A stretch of 64,000 nucleotides of DNA, from contig NZ_JAFCJX010000001.1 in the NCBI RefSeq assembly GCF_018130695.1, forward strand, positions 496,001 through 560,000, written 5' to 3'. The notes under the pieces are model-generated. The model searched no databases. It was given only the letters and a program-made list of their open reading frames with translations, and was not told the origin of the DNA. The DNA is from Bradyrhizobium jicamae (GTDB taxonomy: Bacteria > Pseudomonadota > Alphaproteobacteria > Rhizobiales > Xanthobacteraceae). Of this stretch, positions 44,963-54,115 are shown piece after piece. Positions within the stretch are counted from its first letter, which is position 1; the number at the start of each line of letters is the position of its first letter. Both the position numbers and the translations under genes were made by a program.

Positions 44963-45589
44963 ATGCCAAAGCTGTTCCACCTGAGCTGCTCGCCGCGGGC
45001 GGATTCGGAATCGGCCGCCGGCGCGCGCGTCTTCGTCGAACGCTTCGTGCAAGCGCATCAGGATTGGGACATCGACGCCATGAATCTCTGGCGCGATCCG
45101 CTGCCCGATTTCGAGGGTTATGTGCTGGAGGCCAAATACGCCCGGATCGGCGGCAAGCCCTTCACGCCGTCGCAGCGCGACGCCTTTTCGATGGTCGAGC
45201 GAATCGCGCTGCGGCTGTCGCTCGCCGATCGCGTGCTGATCTCGACACCGATGTGGAACTTCGGCATCCCCTACAAGCTGAAGCAGTGGATCGACGTCAT
45301 CACCCAGCCCGGGCTGACGTTCCGATACGATCCGGCGCAGGGTTATCTGCCGCTGCTGAAGGACCGGCCGACCGTCGTCATCATCGCCAGCGGCAGCGAT
45401 TTCGTCACGGGGATGAACCGCGGCCGCATCGACATGGCGACGCCTTACTTGCGCGAGGCTTTGCGCTTCATCGGCATCGGCAACGTCAGATTCGTGCCGA
45501 TCGGGCCGACGACGGGACCAGCCGATCCAATCCGCGTCGCCCGCGAGACGGCGCATCGCCGCCTCACCGAGATCGCCGCCAGCTTTTGA
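44963..45589 (+). CDS. FMN-dependent NADH-quinone/azo reductase (AzoR type)
   Basis: 208 residues of flavodoxin-like fold: LSCSPRADSESA phosphate-binding loop, STPMWNFGIPYKLKQWID (AzoR signature) and IASGSDF. These reduce quinones or azo compounds in the cytoplasm. Last gene of the plus-strand unit, 7 bases after the fusion gene and 6 bases short of a convergent gene. Confidence 0.92.
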   Translation: MPKLFHLSCSPRADSESAAGARVFVERFVQAHQDWDIDAMNLWRDPLPDFEGYVLEAKYARIGGKPFTPSQRDAFSMVERIALRLSLADRVLISTPMWNFGIPYKLKQWIDVITQPGLTFRYDPAQGYLPLLKDRPTVVIIASGSDFVTGMNRGRIDMATPYLREALRFIGIGNVRFVPIGPTTGPADPIRVARETAHRRLTEIAASF

Positions 45590-45595
45590 TCGCGA

Positions 45596-46735
45596 CTACG
45601 TCGGATGCCACCAGCGGCCGCCGATGACGACGCCCTCGGACACGATCTTGCGATCGCCGATCAGATGCTCGCCGACCACGTCGACATAGTCGAACTGCCC
45701 CTGCTTCACCGAAATCAGCGTCGCATCTCCTGCGCAGCCCGGCTTCAGGCTGCCGAGCTCGGGCCGCCGCAGCGCCATCGCGGCGTTGACGGTCGAGGCC
45801 GCGATCACGTCCGGCAGCGACATGCCCATGCAGAGGAATTTCGACATCGTCGTCACCTGGTCGAACGCCGGCCCATCGATGCACAGCGCATGGACGTCGG
45901 ACGAGATCGTGTCCGGATAGAAACCGTTCGCCAGCATCGCCCGCGCCGTCTTGAACGCGAACGAGCCCTTGCCGTGGCCGATGTCGAACAGAACGCCGCG
46001 CTCGCGCGCCTCCAGCACGACCTTTTTCACCGTGCCCTGTGCAGTCGCCGGCGTGTTGGGGAACGGCCGGAAGGCGTGGGTCAGCACGTCGCCCGGCCGC
46101 AGCCGCGCCAACACCTCCTCATAGCTCGGCGGCGGGTGATCGATATGCGCCATCAGGGGCATGCCGACCTCTTCGGCCACCTCGAGCGCGATCTCCAGCG
46201 GCACGATCCCCGAGGTGCCCGAGGCATGCAGGCCGACCCGCACCTTGATGCCGACGATGAGATCGCGGTTCTCGTCCGCGACGCGGGCGGCGTCGATCGG
46301 ATTCATCAGCCGCATCTCCTCGCTTTCCCCGACCATGACGCGATCAGAGAAGCCGAAGATGCCGGCATGCGAGACGTGCAGATAGGCGAGGATGCGCACC
46401 TGGCTCGGCTCGATCACATGCTTGCGGAAGCCCGCGAAATTGCCCGGCCCGGCGCTGCCGGTATCGACCGAGGTGGTGACGCCGGAGGTGCGGCAAAACT
46501 CCTCGGCATCGATGCCGAGCGATGTGCCACCCCAGTAAACGTGGGTGTGGAGGTCGATGATGCCAGGTGAAACGATCAGGCCGGAGACGTCGCGCACCTC
46601 GGTTCCGGGATCGGGCCTGAGGCCGTTGCCGACCGCCGCCACCTTGCCGGCGGCAAACGCGACATCCGTCACGGCGTCGAGCTTCTGGGAGGGGTCGACC
46701 ACCCGGCCGCCGCGCAGGATCAAATCGAAAGGCAT
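45596..46735 (-). CDS. amidohydrolase/deacetylase family metallohydrolase
   Basis: 379 residues of the dihydroorotase-like amidohydrolase fold: DLILRGGRVVDPSQ, GIIDLHTHVYWGG (metal pair), GIKVRVG (likely carboxylated Lys), HIDHPP, THAFRPFPN, FDIGHG and SSDVHALCID. It follows the LacI gene on the same strand with a 117-base gap. Relatives act on N-acetyl or lactone/amide sugars; the substrate is unknown. Confidence 0.88.
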   Translation of the reverse strand: MPFDLILRGGRVVDPSQKLDAVTDVAFAAGKVAAVGNGLRPDPGTEVRDVSGLIVSPGIIDLHTHVYWGGTSLGIDAEEFCRTSGVTTSVDTGSAGPGNFAGFRKHVIEPSQVRILAYLHVSHAGIFGFSDRVMVGESEEMRLMNPIDAARVADENRDLIVGIKVRVGLHASGTSGIVPLEIALEVAEEVGMPLMAHIDHPPPSYEEVLARLRPGDVLTHAFRPFPNTPATAQGTVKKVVLEARERGVLFDIGHGKGSFAFKTARAMLANGFYPDTISSDVHALCIDGPAFDQVTTMSKFLCMGMSLPDVIAASTVNAAMALRRPELGSLKPGCAGDATLISVKQGQFDYVDVVGEHLIGDRKIVSEGVVIGGRWWHPT

Positions 46736-46852
46736 TCTCTGGGTCTCCGAACGTCATTGACGGGGCCATCATCGCCCGTTCACGACCATTGTGTCTGCCA
46801 GATCAAGCCGACACAAGCGAGAGTGCGGCAGCGTCGGTATGCGCCGAATGTG

Positions 46853-47908
46853 TCAGCTGCCGAGCGGCGGAATGTTCTCGCGGAAGATGATCTCGCTGCG
46901 CGATGCCTCGATTCCTTGCATCGCGTCCCGCCCCGCCCGCAGATTGTTGAAGATGCCGATGCAGCTCATGACCGTCGCCAGCTGATTCTGGGTGATCACG
47001 GCGTCCATGGTGCCATCGATCAGGAGGCCGCGCGTGTCCGACGTCAGGCCGTGGCCGACGAACACGACGTCACGGGCGCGATTCATCTCCTTGAGCGCTC
47101 GCCCGACGCCGTCGGCCGCGCCGCCGATGTTGTAGATTCCGGCGAGATCCGGATGCTGGCCGAGCAGCATGCGGGTCTGCCGGTAGTTGCGGTCGGCATC
47201 GTCATGGCCTTCGCGCAGACCGACCACCTTGATCGCCGGAAACAGTTCCTCGAACAGATGCAGAAAGCCCATCTCGCGCTCCTCATGCGCGCGATAGCTC
47301 AGGCTGCCCGCGATCATCGCGACTTTCGCCGGTCGCGGCCCGATGAAGCGGGCGATCATGAAGCCGGCGGTGCGCCCGGCGGCGCGATTGTCGAGCCCGA
47401 CATAGGCGGCGCGGCGGGCGTTGAGGATGTCCGAGATCAGCGTGACGGTCGGCACGCCGCGCGCGGCGAGCATGTCGACGGCTTCCCGCACCGCCGGATG
47501 CTCCAGCGCCATGAAGGCGATTCCATCCACCTTGTCGCGATGATGCCAGAGCCGCTGCGCCAGCAATTCCGGATTGAAGCTCTTGATGTGGTCGACCTGG
47601 CAGCGGACGTTGAACGGCGCGAGCCGCACATCCGAATGCGCGATCAGCTGGCCGAGCGTCGAGAGAAAGCGGTTGGTGCCGGCCGGCAGCACGAACAACA
47701 GCCGCATCGGTTTCGGCGTCATCGCCGCCTGCAGCTCCTCGGCCGGCATGTAATTCAGCTCGGATGCCGCCGCGAATACGCGCTGCTTGGTGATGGCGCG
47801 CACGCCGGGCCGGCGATTGAGCACGCGGTCCACCGTCGCCGTCGAGACGCCCGCGCGTCGCGCGACGTCGACGATGCGGCTCAGGCCGGGCGTTGTCAGC
47901 TTATCCAT
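46853..47908 (-). CDS. LacI-family transcriptional regulator
   Basis: 351 residues: N-terminal HTH (IVDVARRAGVSTATVDRVLN, residues 12-31) and a periplasmic-binding-protein-like sensor domain (LLFVLPAGTNRFL, AYVGLDNRAAGRTAG, IYNIGGAADGVGRAL). The ATG at 47908 follows GAGGG; in-frame upstream starts at 47935 and 47962 are less likely. It is divergent from the TRAP transporter, so it probably represses the acid-sugar operon. Confidence 0.92.
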   Translation of the reverse strand: MDKLTTPGLSRIVDVARRAGVSTATVDRVLNRRPGVRAITKQRVFAAASELNYMPAEELQAAMTPKPMRLLFVLPAGTNRFLSTLGQLIAHSDVRLAPFNVRCQVDHIKSFNPELLAQRLWHHRDKVDGIAFMALEHPAVREAVDMLAARGVPTVTLISDILNARRAAYVGLDNRAAGRTAGFMIARFIGPRPAKVAMIAGSLSYRAHEEREMGFLHLFEELFPAIKVVGLREGHDDADRNYRQTRMLLGQHPDLAGIYNIGGAADGVGRALKEMNRARDVVFVGHGLTSDTRGLLIDGTMDAVITQNQLATVMSCIGIFNNLRAGRDAMQGIEASRSEIIFRENIPPLGS

Positions 47909-47967
47909 CGCGCCCTCAAAACCATCAAAAACCATCATTCTTAGGGTTTGACACTGCAGCAATATCA

Positions 47968-47992
47968 GATGTTTTTAGCACGGAAAGACATC
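47968..47992. promoter_or_regulatory. inverted repeat GATGT-n15-ACATC, candidate LacI operator
   Basis: It lies midway between the divergent LacI and TRAP genes. A plus-strand TTGACA at 47948 may be the -35 of the TRAP promoter. The spacing is longer than most LacI operators, so the call is tentative. Confidence 0.3.
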
Positions 47993-48032
47993 AAGCCAAT
48001 CAAATAACATCAGAATACCGCGGAGGAAACCC

Positions 48033-49049
48033 ATGAGCCTGTCTCGTCGCCGCGCCCTGCAGGCGCTCTCGATCATTCCGGCCGCCGGCCTCATTGGCGC
48101 GCTGCCGCGTCCCGCACGCGCCGCCGAGTTCTCGCTGAAATACGGCAACAACCTGCCGATGACGCATCCGCTCAACATCCGCGCGCAGGAAGCCGCCGAG
48201 CGCATCGCCAGGGAGAGCAAGGGCCGCGCGGAACTGGCGATCTTCCCGAACAACCAGCTCGGCGGCGACACCGACATGCTGGCGCAGGTGCGTAGCGGCG
48301 CCATCAATTTCTTCACGCCGTCGGCGCTCGTCGTCGCGACGCTGGTGCCGGTCGCCGCGATCAACGCGGTCGGTTTTGCGTTTGCCGATTACGACCAGGT
48401 CTGGAAGGCGATGGACGGCAGCCTCGGCGCGCATGTCCGCGCCGCGATGGCCAAGGTCGGGCTCTACGCCTTCGAGAAGATGTGGGACAACGGTTTTCGC
48501 CAGATCACCAGCGGCGCCAAGCCGATCGAGAGCGCCAAGGACATGGACGGGCTGAAGATCCGCGTGCCCGTCAGCCCGCTCAGCATCTCCATGTTCAAGG
48601 CGCTGTCGGCCTCGCCGACCAGCCTGCAATTCAGCGAAGTCTACTCCTCGCTGCAGACCCGCATCGTCGACGCACAGGAAAATCCGCTGCCGATCATCCA
48701 GGTGGCAAAGCTCTACGAGGTGCAGAAATACTGCGCCATCAGCAACCACATCTGGGACGGTTTCTGGTTCGTCGCCAACGGCCGCGCGTTCGACGCACTG
48801 CCCGCCGACATCAAGGCCATCGTGTCAAATGCGATCAATGATGCCGGCCTGAAGCAGCGCGAGGACATCAAGGCCTTCAACGCGACGGTGCAGGCCGATT
48901 TGCAGGCAAAGGGCCTGGCGTTCTCGAAGCCCACGCCCGATTCGTTCCGCGCCAAGCTGCGCGACGCCGGCTTCTACGGCGAGTGGAAGGGCCGCTTCGG
49001 CGAGGAAGCCTGGGGCTTGCTCGAAAGCGCCGTCGGCAAGCTGGCCTGA
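48033..49049 (+). CDS. TRAP transporter solute-binding protein (DctP type)
   Basis: 338 residues. N-terminus SRRRALQAL with an Ala-rich cleavage region (ARA) near residue 31, possibly Tat. TRAP landmarks: NLPMTHPLNIRAQEAAERI, NNQLGGDTDMLAQVRSG, GLKIRVP and LQTRIVDAQENP (with the substrate-carboxylate-binding Arg in the conserved IRVP region). The ligand is expected to be a carboxylate; an acid sugar fits the neighbours. Confidence 0.94.
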   Translation: MSLSRRRALQALSIIPAAGLIGALPRPARAAEFSLKYGNNLPMTHPLNIRAQEAAERIARESKGRAELAIFPNNQLGGDTDMLAQVRSGAINFFTPSALVVATLVPVAAINAVGFAFADYDQVWKAMDGSLGAHVRAAMAKVGLYAFEKMWDNGFRQITSGAKPIESAKDMDGLKIRVPVSPLSISMFKALSASPTSLQFSEVYSSLQTRIVDAQENPLPIIQVAKLYEVQKYCAISNHIWDGFWFVANGRAFDALPADIKAIVSNAINDAGLKQREDIKAFNATVQADLQAKGLAFSKPTPDSFRAKLRDAGFYGEWKGRFGEEAWGLLESAVGKLA

Positions 49050-49056
49050 GGGCACG

Positions 49057-50961
49057 ATGACGGTCGCTGAACATCAGCTCGCGGGCGTGGAGAGCGTTCG
49101 CGTCTCCGCCGGCTCGGCGCCGCGGAGCATCCTGAACGCCTGCGCAGCGTTCGACCGTTGGCTCGGCGCGACCGTCGAAACGGTCGCCGCCGGTCTGGTG
49201 CTGGTCGAGATCGGCATCCTGCTCGCCGGTGTCGTCAGCCGTTACGTGTTGCATCGCCCGCTGGTGTGGTCGGACGAGCTGGCGTCGATCCTGTTCCTCT
49301 GGCTATCGATGCTTGGCGCGGTGATCGCACTGCGCCGCGGCGAGCACATGCGGATGACCGGGTTGATCAGCCATGCCGGCCCGGCCGCGCGCGCCTTCCT
49401 CGAGACGATGGCGACCATGGCTCCGCTGGCGCTGCTGTTGCTGATCCTGCATCCGGCCTTCGACTATGCCAGCGAGGAAGCCGTCATCGTGACGCCGGCG
49501 CTCGAGATCAGCAACGCCTGGCGCGCCGCGGCGATCCCGGTCGGATTGACGTTGATGGTGATCACATCGGTCATCCGTCTGCTGCAGCGCCATCGCCCCA
49601 CACTGCTTCTCGCCGCCCTGCTCACGACAGCCGCGCTGATCGCCGCCTTCTGGCTCGCCGGACCGATCCTGCAGCCGCTCGGACGCTATAACCTCATCAT
49701 CTTTTTCGTCGGCGTCGTCGCAGCCAACGTGTTCGCCGGCGTGCCGATCGCCTTCTCCTTTGCACTCGCGACCTTCGGCTATCTCGCGCTGACCACGACC
49801 ACGCCGATGATGGTGATGGTCGGCCGCCTCGACGAAGGCATGTCGCATCTGATCCTGCTCGCGGTGCCGCTGTTCATCTTCCTCGGTGCGCTGATCGAGA
49901 TGACCGGCATGGCGCGCGCCATGATCCAGTTCCTCGCGAGCCTGCTCGGCCATGTCAGAGGCGGACTGTCCTACGTCCTGATCGGCGCGATGTATCTGGT
50001 CTCGGGCATCTCGGGCTCGAAAATCGCCGACATGGCCGCGATCGCGCCGGTGCTGTTTCCGGAAATGCAGCGGCGCGGCGCCAAGCCCGGCGATCTCGTC
50101 GCGCTGCTGTCGGCGACCGGCGCGCAGACCGAAACCATTCCGCCGAGCATCGTGCTGATCACCATCGGCTCGGTGACGGGCATCTCGATCGCCGCGCTGT
50201 TCACGGGCGGCCTGCTGCCGGCGCTGGTGCTCGGCGCGGCACTCTGCGCCGTCGTGTGGTGGCGCTACCGGCGCGAGGATCTCAGCCATGTGCAGCGCTA
50301 CAGCAAGCGTGAGATCGCGAAACTTACCCTGATTGCGCTGCCCGGCATCCTCTTGCCCTTCCTGATCCGCACCGCGATCGTCGAGGGCGTCGCCACCGCG
50401 ACCGAGGTCTCGACCATCGGCATCGTCTATGCGGTGCTGGCAGGCCTCTTGATCTATCGCCAGTTTCCGTGGCGGCGGCTGAAGCCGATGCTGGTCGAGA
50501 CGGCGTCGCTGACCGGCGCAATCATCTTCATCATCGGCTGCGCCACCGCGATGGCCTGGGGCCTGACCCAATCCGGCTTCTCGCAACAGCTGGCCTCCGC
50601 GATGGCGAAGATGCCGGGCGGCGCTTACGGCTTCCTCGCGATTTCGATCCCGGCCTTCGTGATCCTCGGCAGCGTGCTCGAGGGCATTCCGGCGATCGTG
50701 CTGTTCGGCCCGCTGCTGTTTCCGATCGCGCGGCAGGCCGGCGTGCATGAGGTGCACTACGCGATGGTCGTGATCCTCGCCATGGGCATCGGCCTGTTCG
50801 CGCCGCCATTCGGCGTCGGCTATTACGGCGCCTGCGCCATCAGCAAGATCTCGCCCGACGAAGGCTTGAAGCACATGTGGGGCTACGTCGCCGCCCTGTT
50901 CCTCGGCCTTGCCGTCGTCGCCGCCGTGCCGTGGCTGTCGACCGGCTTCCTCAAATTCTAG
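49057..50961 (+). CDS. TRAP transporter fused small and large permease (DctQM)
   Basis: 634 residues. The N-terminal 175 residues form the four-helix DctQ unit (RYVLHRPLVWSDELASILFLWLS region), the rest the DctM unit with VPIAFSFALATFGY, GALIEMTGMARAM and GSVLEGIPAIVLFGPLLFP. Fusion of Q and M is known in this family. It follows the binding protein by 7 bases. Transport is sodium- or proton-driven across the inner membrane. Confidence 0.94.
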   Translation: MTVAEHQLAGVESVRVSAGSAPRSILNACAAFDRWLGATVETVAAGLVLVEIGILLAGVVSRYVLHRPLVWSDELASILFLWLSMLGAVIALRRGEHMRMTGLISHAGPAARAFLETMATMAPLALLLLILHPAFDYASEEAVIVTPALEISNAWRAAAIPVGLTLMVITSVIRLLQRHRPTLLLAALLTTAALIAAFWLAGPILQPLGRYNLIIFFVGVVAANVFAGVPIAFSFALATFGYLALTTTTPMMVMVGRLDEGMSHLILLAVPLFIFLGALIEMTGMARAMIQFLASLLGHVRGGLSYVLIGAMYLVSGISGSKIADMAAIAPVLFPEMQRRGAKPGDLVALLSATGAQTETIPPSIVLITIGSVTGISIAALFTGGLLPALVLGAALCAVVWWRYRREDLSHVQRYSKREIAKLTLIALPGILLPFLIRTAIVEGVATATEVSTIGIVYAVLAGLLIYRQFPWRRLKPMLVETASLTGAIIFIIGCATAMAWGLTQSGFSQQLASAMAKMPGGAYGFLAISIPAFVILGSVLEGIPAIVLFGPLLFPIARQAGVHEVHYAMVVILAMGIGLFAPPFGVGYYGACAISKISPDEGLKHMWGYVAALFLGLAVVAAVPWLSTGFLKF

Positions 50962-50980
50962 AACAAACGGAGTTGACCGT

Positions 50981-51520
50981 ATGAGCCGCTTCTTCGGCGA
51001 GATCAGGCAGGCCGGCTATGTCGTCAAAGACATCGAGCAGGCCATGGACTATTGGAGCCGCGAGCTCGGCGTTGGACCGTGGTTCTACAATCCGCGCGTG
51101 CCGATCGTGAACTACCGCTATCGTGGCGGGGCCTACGAGCCGCACAATTCGGTGGCGCTGGCGAATTCCGGCTCGCTGCAGATGGAGCTGATCCAGATCC
51201 GCAACGAGGTGCCGTCGATGTATGCCGATTTCCTCAAGGCCGGACATACCGGACTGCAGCATGTCGCCTACTGGACCGAGGATTACGATTCCGATCTGAC
51301 CCGGCTGGAAGCCCAAGGGTTCAAAGCCGTGATGAGCGGCGAAGTCGGCACACGCGGCCGCTTCGTCTATTTCGACACCGAGTATCATCCGGGAACCGTG
51401 ATCGAATTGTCGGAGGTTGCCGGCCCCAAGGGCAGGATGTTTGACCTGATCCGCGAAGCAGCCAAGAATTGGGACGGCAAGGATCCCGTGCGTCCGTTCC
51501 CGGACCTTGCGAAACTCTGA
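50981..51520 (+). CDS. VOC-family (glyoxalase/bleomycin-resistance fold) protein
   Basis: 179 residues: RQAGYVVKDIEQAMDYWS at the N-terminus, LQHVAYWTEDYD and TEYHPGTVIELSE, the paired beta-alpha-beta-beta-beta modules and metal ligands (His, Glu) of the VOC superfamily. Probable isomerase, lyase or epimerase step on the imported acid. The ATG at 50981 follows GGAG. Confidence 0.88.
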   Translation: MSRFFGEIRQAGYVVKDIEQAMDYWSRELGVGPWFYNPRVPIVNYRYRGGAYEPHNSVALANSGSLQMELIQIRNEVPSMYADFLKAGHTGLQHVAYWTEDYDSDLTRLEAQGFKAVMSGEVGTRGRFVYFDTEYHPGTVIELSEVAGPKGRMFDLIREAAKNWDGKDPVRPFPDLAKL

Positions 51521-51544
51521 CCTCCCGGCGGCACCGGTCACGTG

Positions 51545-52747
51545 ATGACAAGTCCTGTTCGCATCGAAGCTGATTACCTGATCGAAACCTCCGTCGATCC
51601 GCGCCTTGCCGCGGAAACGATGGCGGGCGAGCAGTCGAGCGGGACCTTCGTCGCCGTGCCCGGCGAGACGCCGGAGCTGAAACAGCGCGCCGCCGCGCGC
51701 GTCGAGGCGATCGAGCTGCTCGATGCGGTGGCGACGCCGTCCTTGCCGGTGGCCCGGCCGATCGATGCCGGCGGCTCCTGGCGCCGCGCGCGGGTCACGC
51801 TGTCATGGCCATCAGACAATATCGGCGCGTCGCTGCCGAACCTGATGGCCACGATCGCCGGCAATCTCTGGGAATTGCGCCAGCTCACCGGGCTTCGGCT
51901 GCTCGACCTGCGGCTGCCCCGCACCTTCGCGGATGCGTATCCCGGCCCGAAATTCGGTGTCGCCGGGACGCGCAAGCTTGCTTGCGTGAACGGCCGGCCG
52001 CTGATCGGCACCATCATCAAGCCGAGCATCGGCATGAGCCCGGACGAGACGGCAAGCCTCGTCGCCACGCTGTGCGAAGCCGGCATCGACTTCATCAAGG
52101 ATGACGAGCTGCAATCGGACGGTGCCTACTGCCCGTTCGATGCGCGGGTGCGCGCCATAATGCGCGTCGTCAACGACAACGCCGAGCGAACCGGCAAGAA
52201 GGTGATGATCGCCTTCAACCTGACCGGCGAGATCGACCAGATGCGCCGCCGCCACGACCTCGTGTTGAGCGAAGGCGGCAGCTGCGTGATGGCAAGCATC
52301 AATTCGGTCGGGCTGGTTGGCATGATCGAGCTCGGCCGTCATACGCAACTGCCTGTTCACGCGCATCGCAATGGCTGGGGTGCGCTGAATCGTCATCCCG
52401 CGCTCGGTTGGGAATTCACGGCCTGGCAGAAGATCTGGCGGCTCGCCGGTGCCGACCACATGCACGTCAACGGCATCGGCAACAAGTTCAGCGAGACCGA
52501 TGACAGCGTGGTGAGATCGGCACGGGCCGCGCTGACGCCGCTATACGATGACAAACCGTGCATCGCGATGCCGGTGTTCTCGTCCGGACAGACCGCCGCG
52601 CAGGCCGCCCCCACCTATCGGGCCTTGCGTTCACCCGACCTGATTTTTGCAGCTGGCGGCGGCATCCTCGCGCATCCCGATGGACCCGCGGCCGGCGTCA
52701 CCGAGCTGCGCTCGGCATGGGACGCCGCGATGAAGGCATCGGCATGA
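51545..52747 (+). CDS. RuBisCO-like protein (form IV)
   Basis: 400 residues. RuBisCO large-chain landmarks: GTIIKPSIGMSP (Lys175 equivalent kept, Lys177 replaced by Ser), DFIKDDELQSDG (the carbamylated Lys and Asp/Glu metal ligands kept), VHAHRNGWG (His294/Arg295), MHVNGIGNKF (His327 and a loop-6 Lys) and AAGGGILAHPDG. It is followed at once by a DUF1537 kinase. RuBisCO-like proteins next to such kinases act on 3-oxo-isoapionate 4-phosphate in D-apionate catabolism, so that role (OiaX-like) is the best guess. A GTG at 51542 is an alternative start. Confidence 0.92.
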   Translation: MTSPVRIEADYLIETSVDPRLAAETMAGEQSSGTFVAVPGETPELKQRAAARVEAIELLDAVATPSLPVARPIDAGGSWRRARVTLSWPSDNIGASLPNLMATIAGNLWELRQLTGLRLLDLRLPRTFADAYPGPKFGVAGTRKLACVNGRPLIGTIIKPSIGMSPDETASLVATLCEAGIDFIKDDELQSDGAYCPFDARVRAIMRVVNDNAERTGKKVMIAFNLTGEIDQMRRRHDLVLSEGGSCVMASINSVGLVGMIELGRHTQLPVHAHRNGWGALNRHPALGWEFTAWQKIWRLAGADHMHVNGIGNKFSETDDSVVRSARAALTPLYDDKPCIAMPVFSSGQTAAQAAPTYRALRSPDLIFAAGGGILAHPDGPAAGVTELRSAWDAAMKASA

Positions 52748-54114
52748 GCCGTCCCCTGCGTCTTCCCGACGGTCCGTTGATCGCCTTCTATGGCGACGAC
52801 TACACCGGCTCGTCCGCGGCGATGGAGGCCCTCACCTTCGCCGGCCTGCCGACGATCCTGTTCCTCGAACTGCCGACGGCGGAGCGCCTCGCCGCATCGC
52901 TGCACTTCCGCGGCATCGGCATTGCCGGCGTTGCGCGGTCGAAGGACCCGGCATGGATGGACCAAAACCTCCCGCCGGTGTTCGAGACGATCGGCAACGT
53001 CGGCGCGCCGATCTCGCACTACAAGGTCTGCTCGACGTTCGATTCCTCGCCGCAGATCGGTTCGATCGGTCGCGCGATCGACCTTGCGGTGCCGCGTCTC
53101 GGCGGCACATGGCATCCGCTGCTGGTGGGATCGCCGGCGATGGGCCGCTACCAGGCGTTCGGACATTTGTTCGCGACCGTCAACGGCGTCGGCCACCGCC
53201 TCGACCGCCATCCGACCATGTCGCGTCATCCCGTCACGCCGATGGATGAGGCCGATCTCGGCCGCCACCTCGCGCGCCAGACCGCGCGGCGGATCGGGCT
53301 GGTGGATTTCGTCACGATGGCCAGCGGACGCGCCGACCGCTTCCTCGCAAAGGCGATCGGCAATGGCGACGAGATCATCTCGCTCGACGTGCTCGATCAG
53401 GCATCGCTGGTCGCAGCCGGCCGCCTGATCTGGGAACACCGCGGCGCCCGGCTGTTCGCCGTCGGATCGCAAGGCGTGGAGCAGGCGCTGGTCGCTTACT
53501 GGCAATCGGAAGGCCTGATCCCGAACACGAAGGCGAGCCAGACGCTCACGCCCGCGAAACGGATCGCCTGCGTCTCCGGCTCCTGCTCGCCTGTCACGGC
53601 CGAGCAGATCGCGCACGCCGCGCGGCACGGCTTTGAGATCGTGCGGCTCGACGCAGCGCGCGCGGTCGATCAAGCCGAATGGGCCAAGGAAATTGGCCGC
53701 GCTGCCGAGCACGGGCTTGCCGCGATCTCCACCGGACGCGATCCGCTGTTGATCACCGCCAGCGGTCCCGACGATCCCGCAATCGCCGCGCTCAACGCGG
53801 CCATCGAGGCGAGCGGCTCGACGATGGCCGCGGTGAACGACCAGATCGGCACCGGGCTCGGCCAGGCGCTCGATCGCATCCTGCAGGCGGCACGGCTTGA
53901 ACGCACTGTCGTTGCCGGCGGCGACACCTCCGGCCGCGCCCTGCCGGCGATGGAGATCTACGCCCTGACGGCGATCGCGCCCCTGGCCTCGGGCGCACCG
54001 CTGTGCCGTGCATCCTCGGACCGCGCGCATGCACAGATCGAGATCACGCTGAAGGGCGGCCAGGTCGGCGGTGCCGACTTCTTCTGCCTCGCCCGCGACG
54101 GCAAGGCATTCTGA
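52744..54114 (+). CDS. four-carbon acid sugar kinase family protein (DUF1537)
   Basis: 456 residues. N-terminal DUF1537 domain with IAFYGDDYTGSSAAMEAL (about 14-31) and C-terminal nucleotide-binding domain with VSGSCSPVTAEQI, VVAGGDTSGRAL and KGGQVGGADFF. The ATG at 52744 overlaps the RuBisCO-like stop (ATGA). Family members phosphorylate acid sugars (OtnK, DtnK, OiaK). Paired with the RuBisCO-like protein, a 3-oxo-isoapionate-type kinase is likely, by analogy only. Confidence 0.9.
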   Translation: MSRPLRLPDGPLIAFYGDDYTGSSAAMEALTFAGLPTILFLELPTAERLAASLHFRGIGIAGVARSKDPAWMDQNLPPVFETIGNVGAPISHYKVCSTFDSSPQIGSIGRAIDLAVPRLGGTWHPLLVGSPAMGRYQAFGHLFATVNGVGHRLDRHPTMSRHPVTPMDEADLGRHLARQTARRIGLVDFVTMASGRADRFLAKAIGNGDEIISLDVLDQASLVAAGRLIWEHRGARLFAVGSQGVEQALVAYWQSEGLIPNTKASQTLTPAKRIACVSGSCSPVTAEQIAHAARHGFEIVRLDAARAVDQAEWAKEIGRAAEHGLAAISTGRDPLLITASGPDDPAIAALNAAIEASGSTMAAVNDQIGTGLGQALDRILQAARLERTVVAGGDTSGRALPAMEIYALTAIAPLASGAPLCRASSDRAHAQIEITLKGGQVGGADFFCLARDGKAF

Positions 54115-54115
54115 A

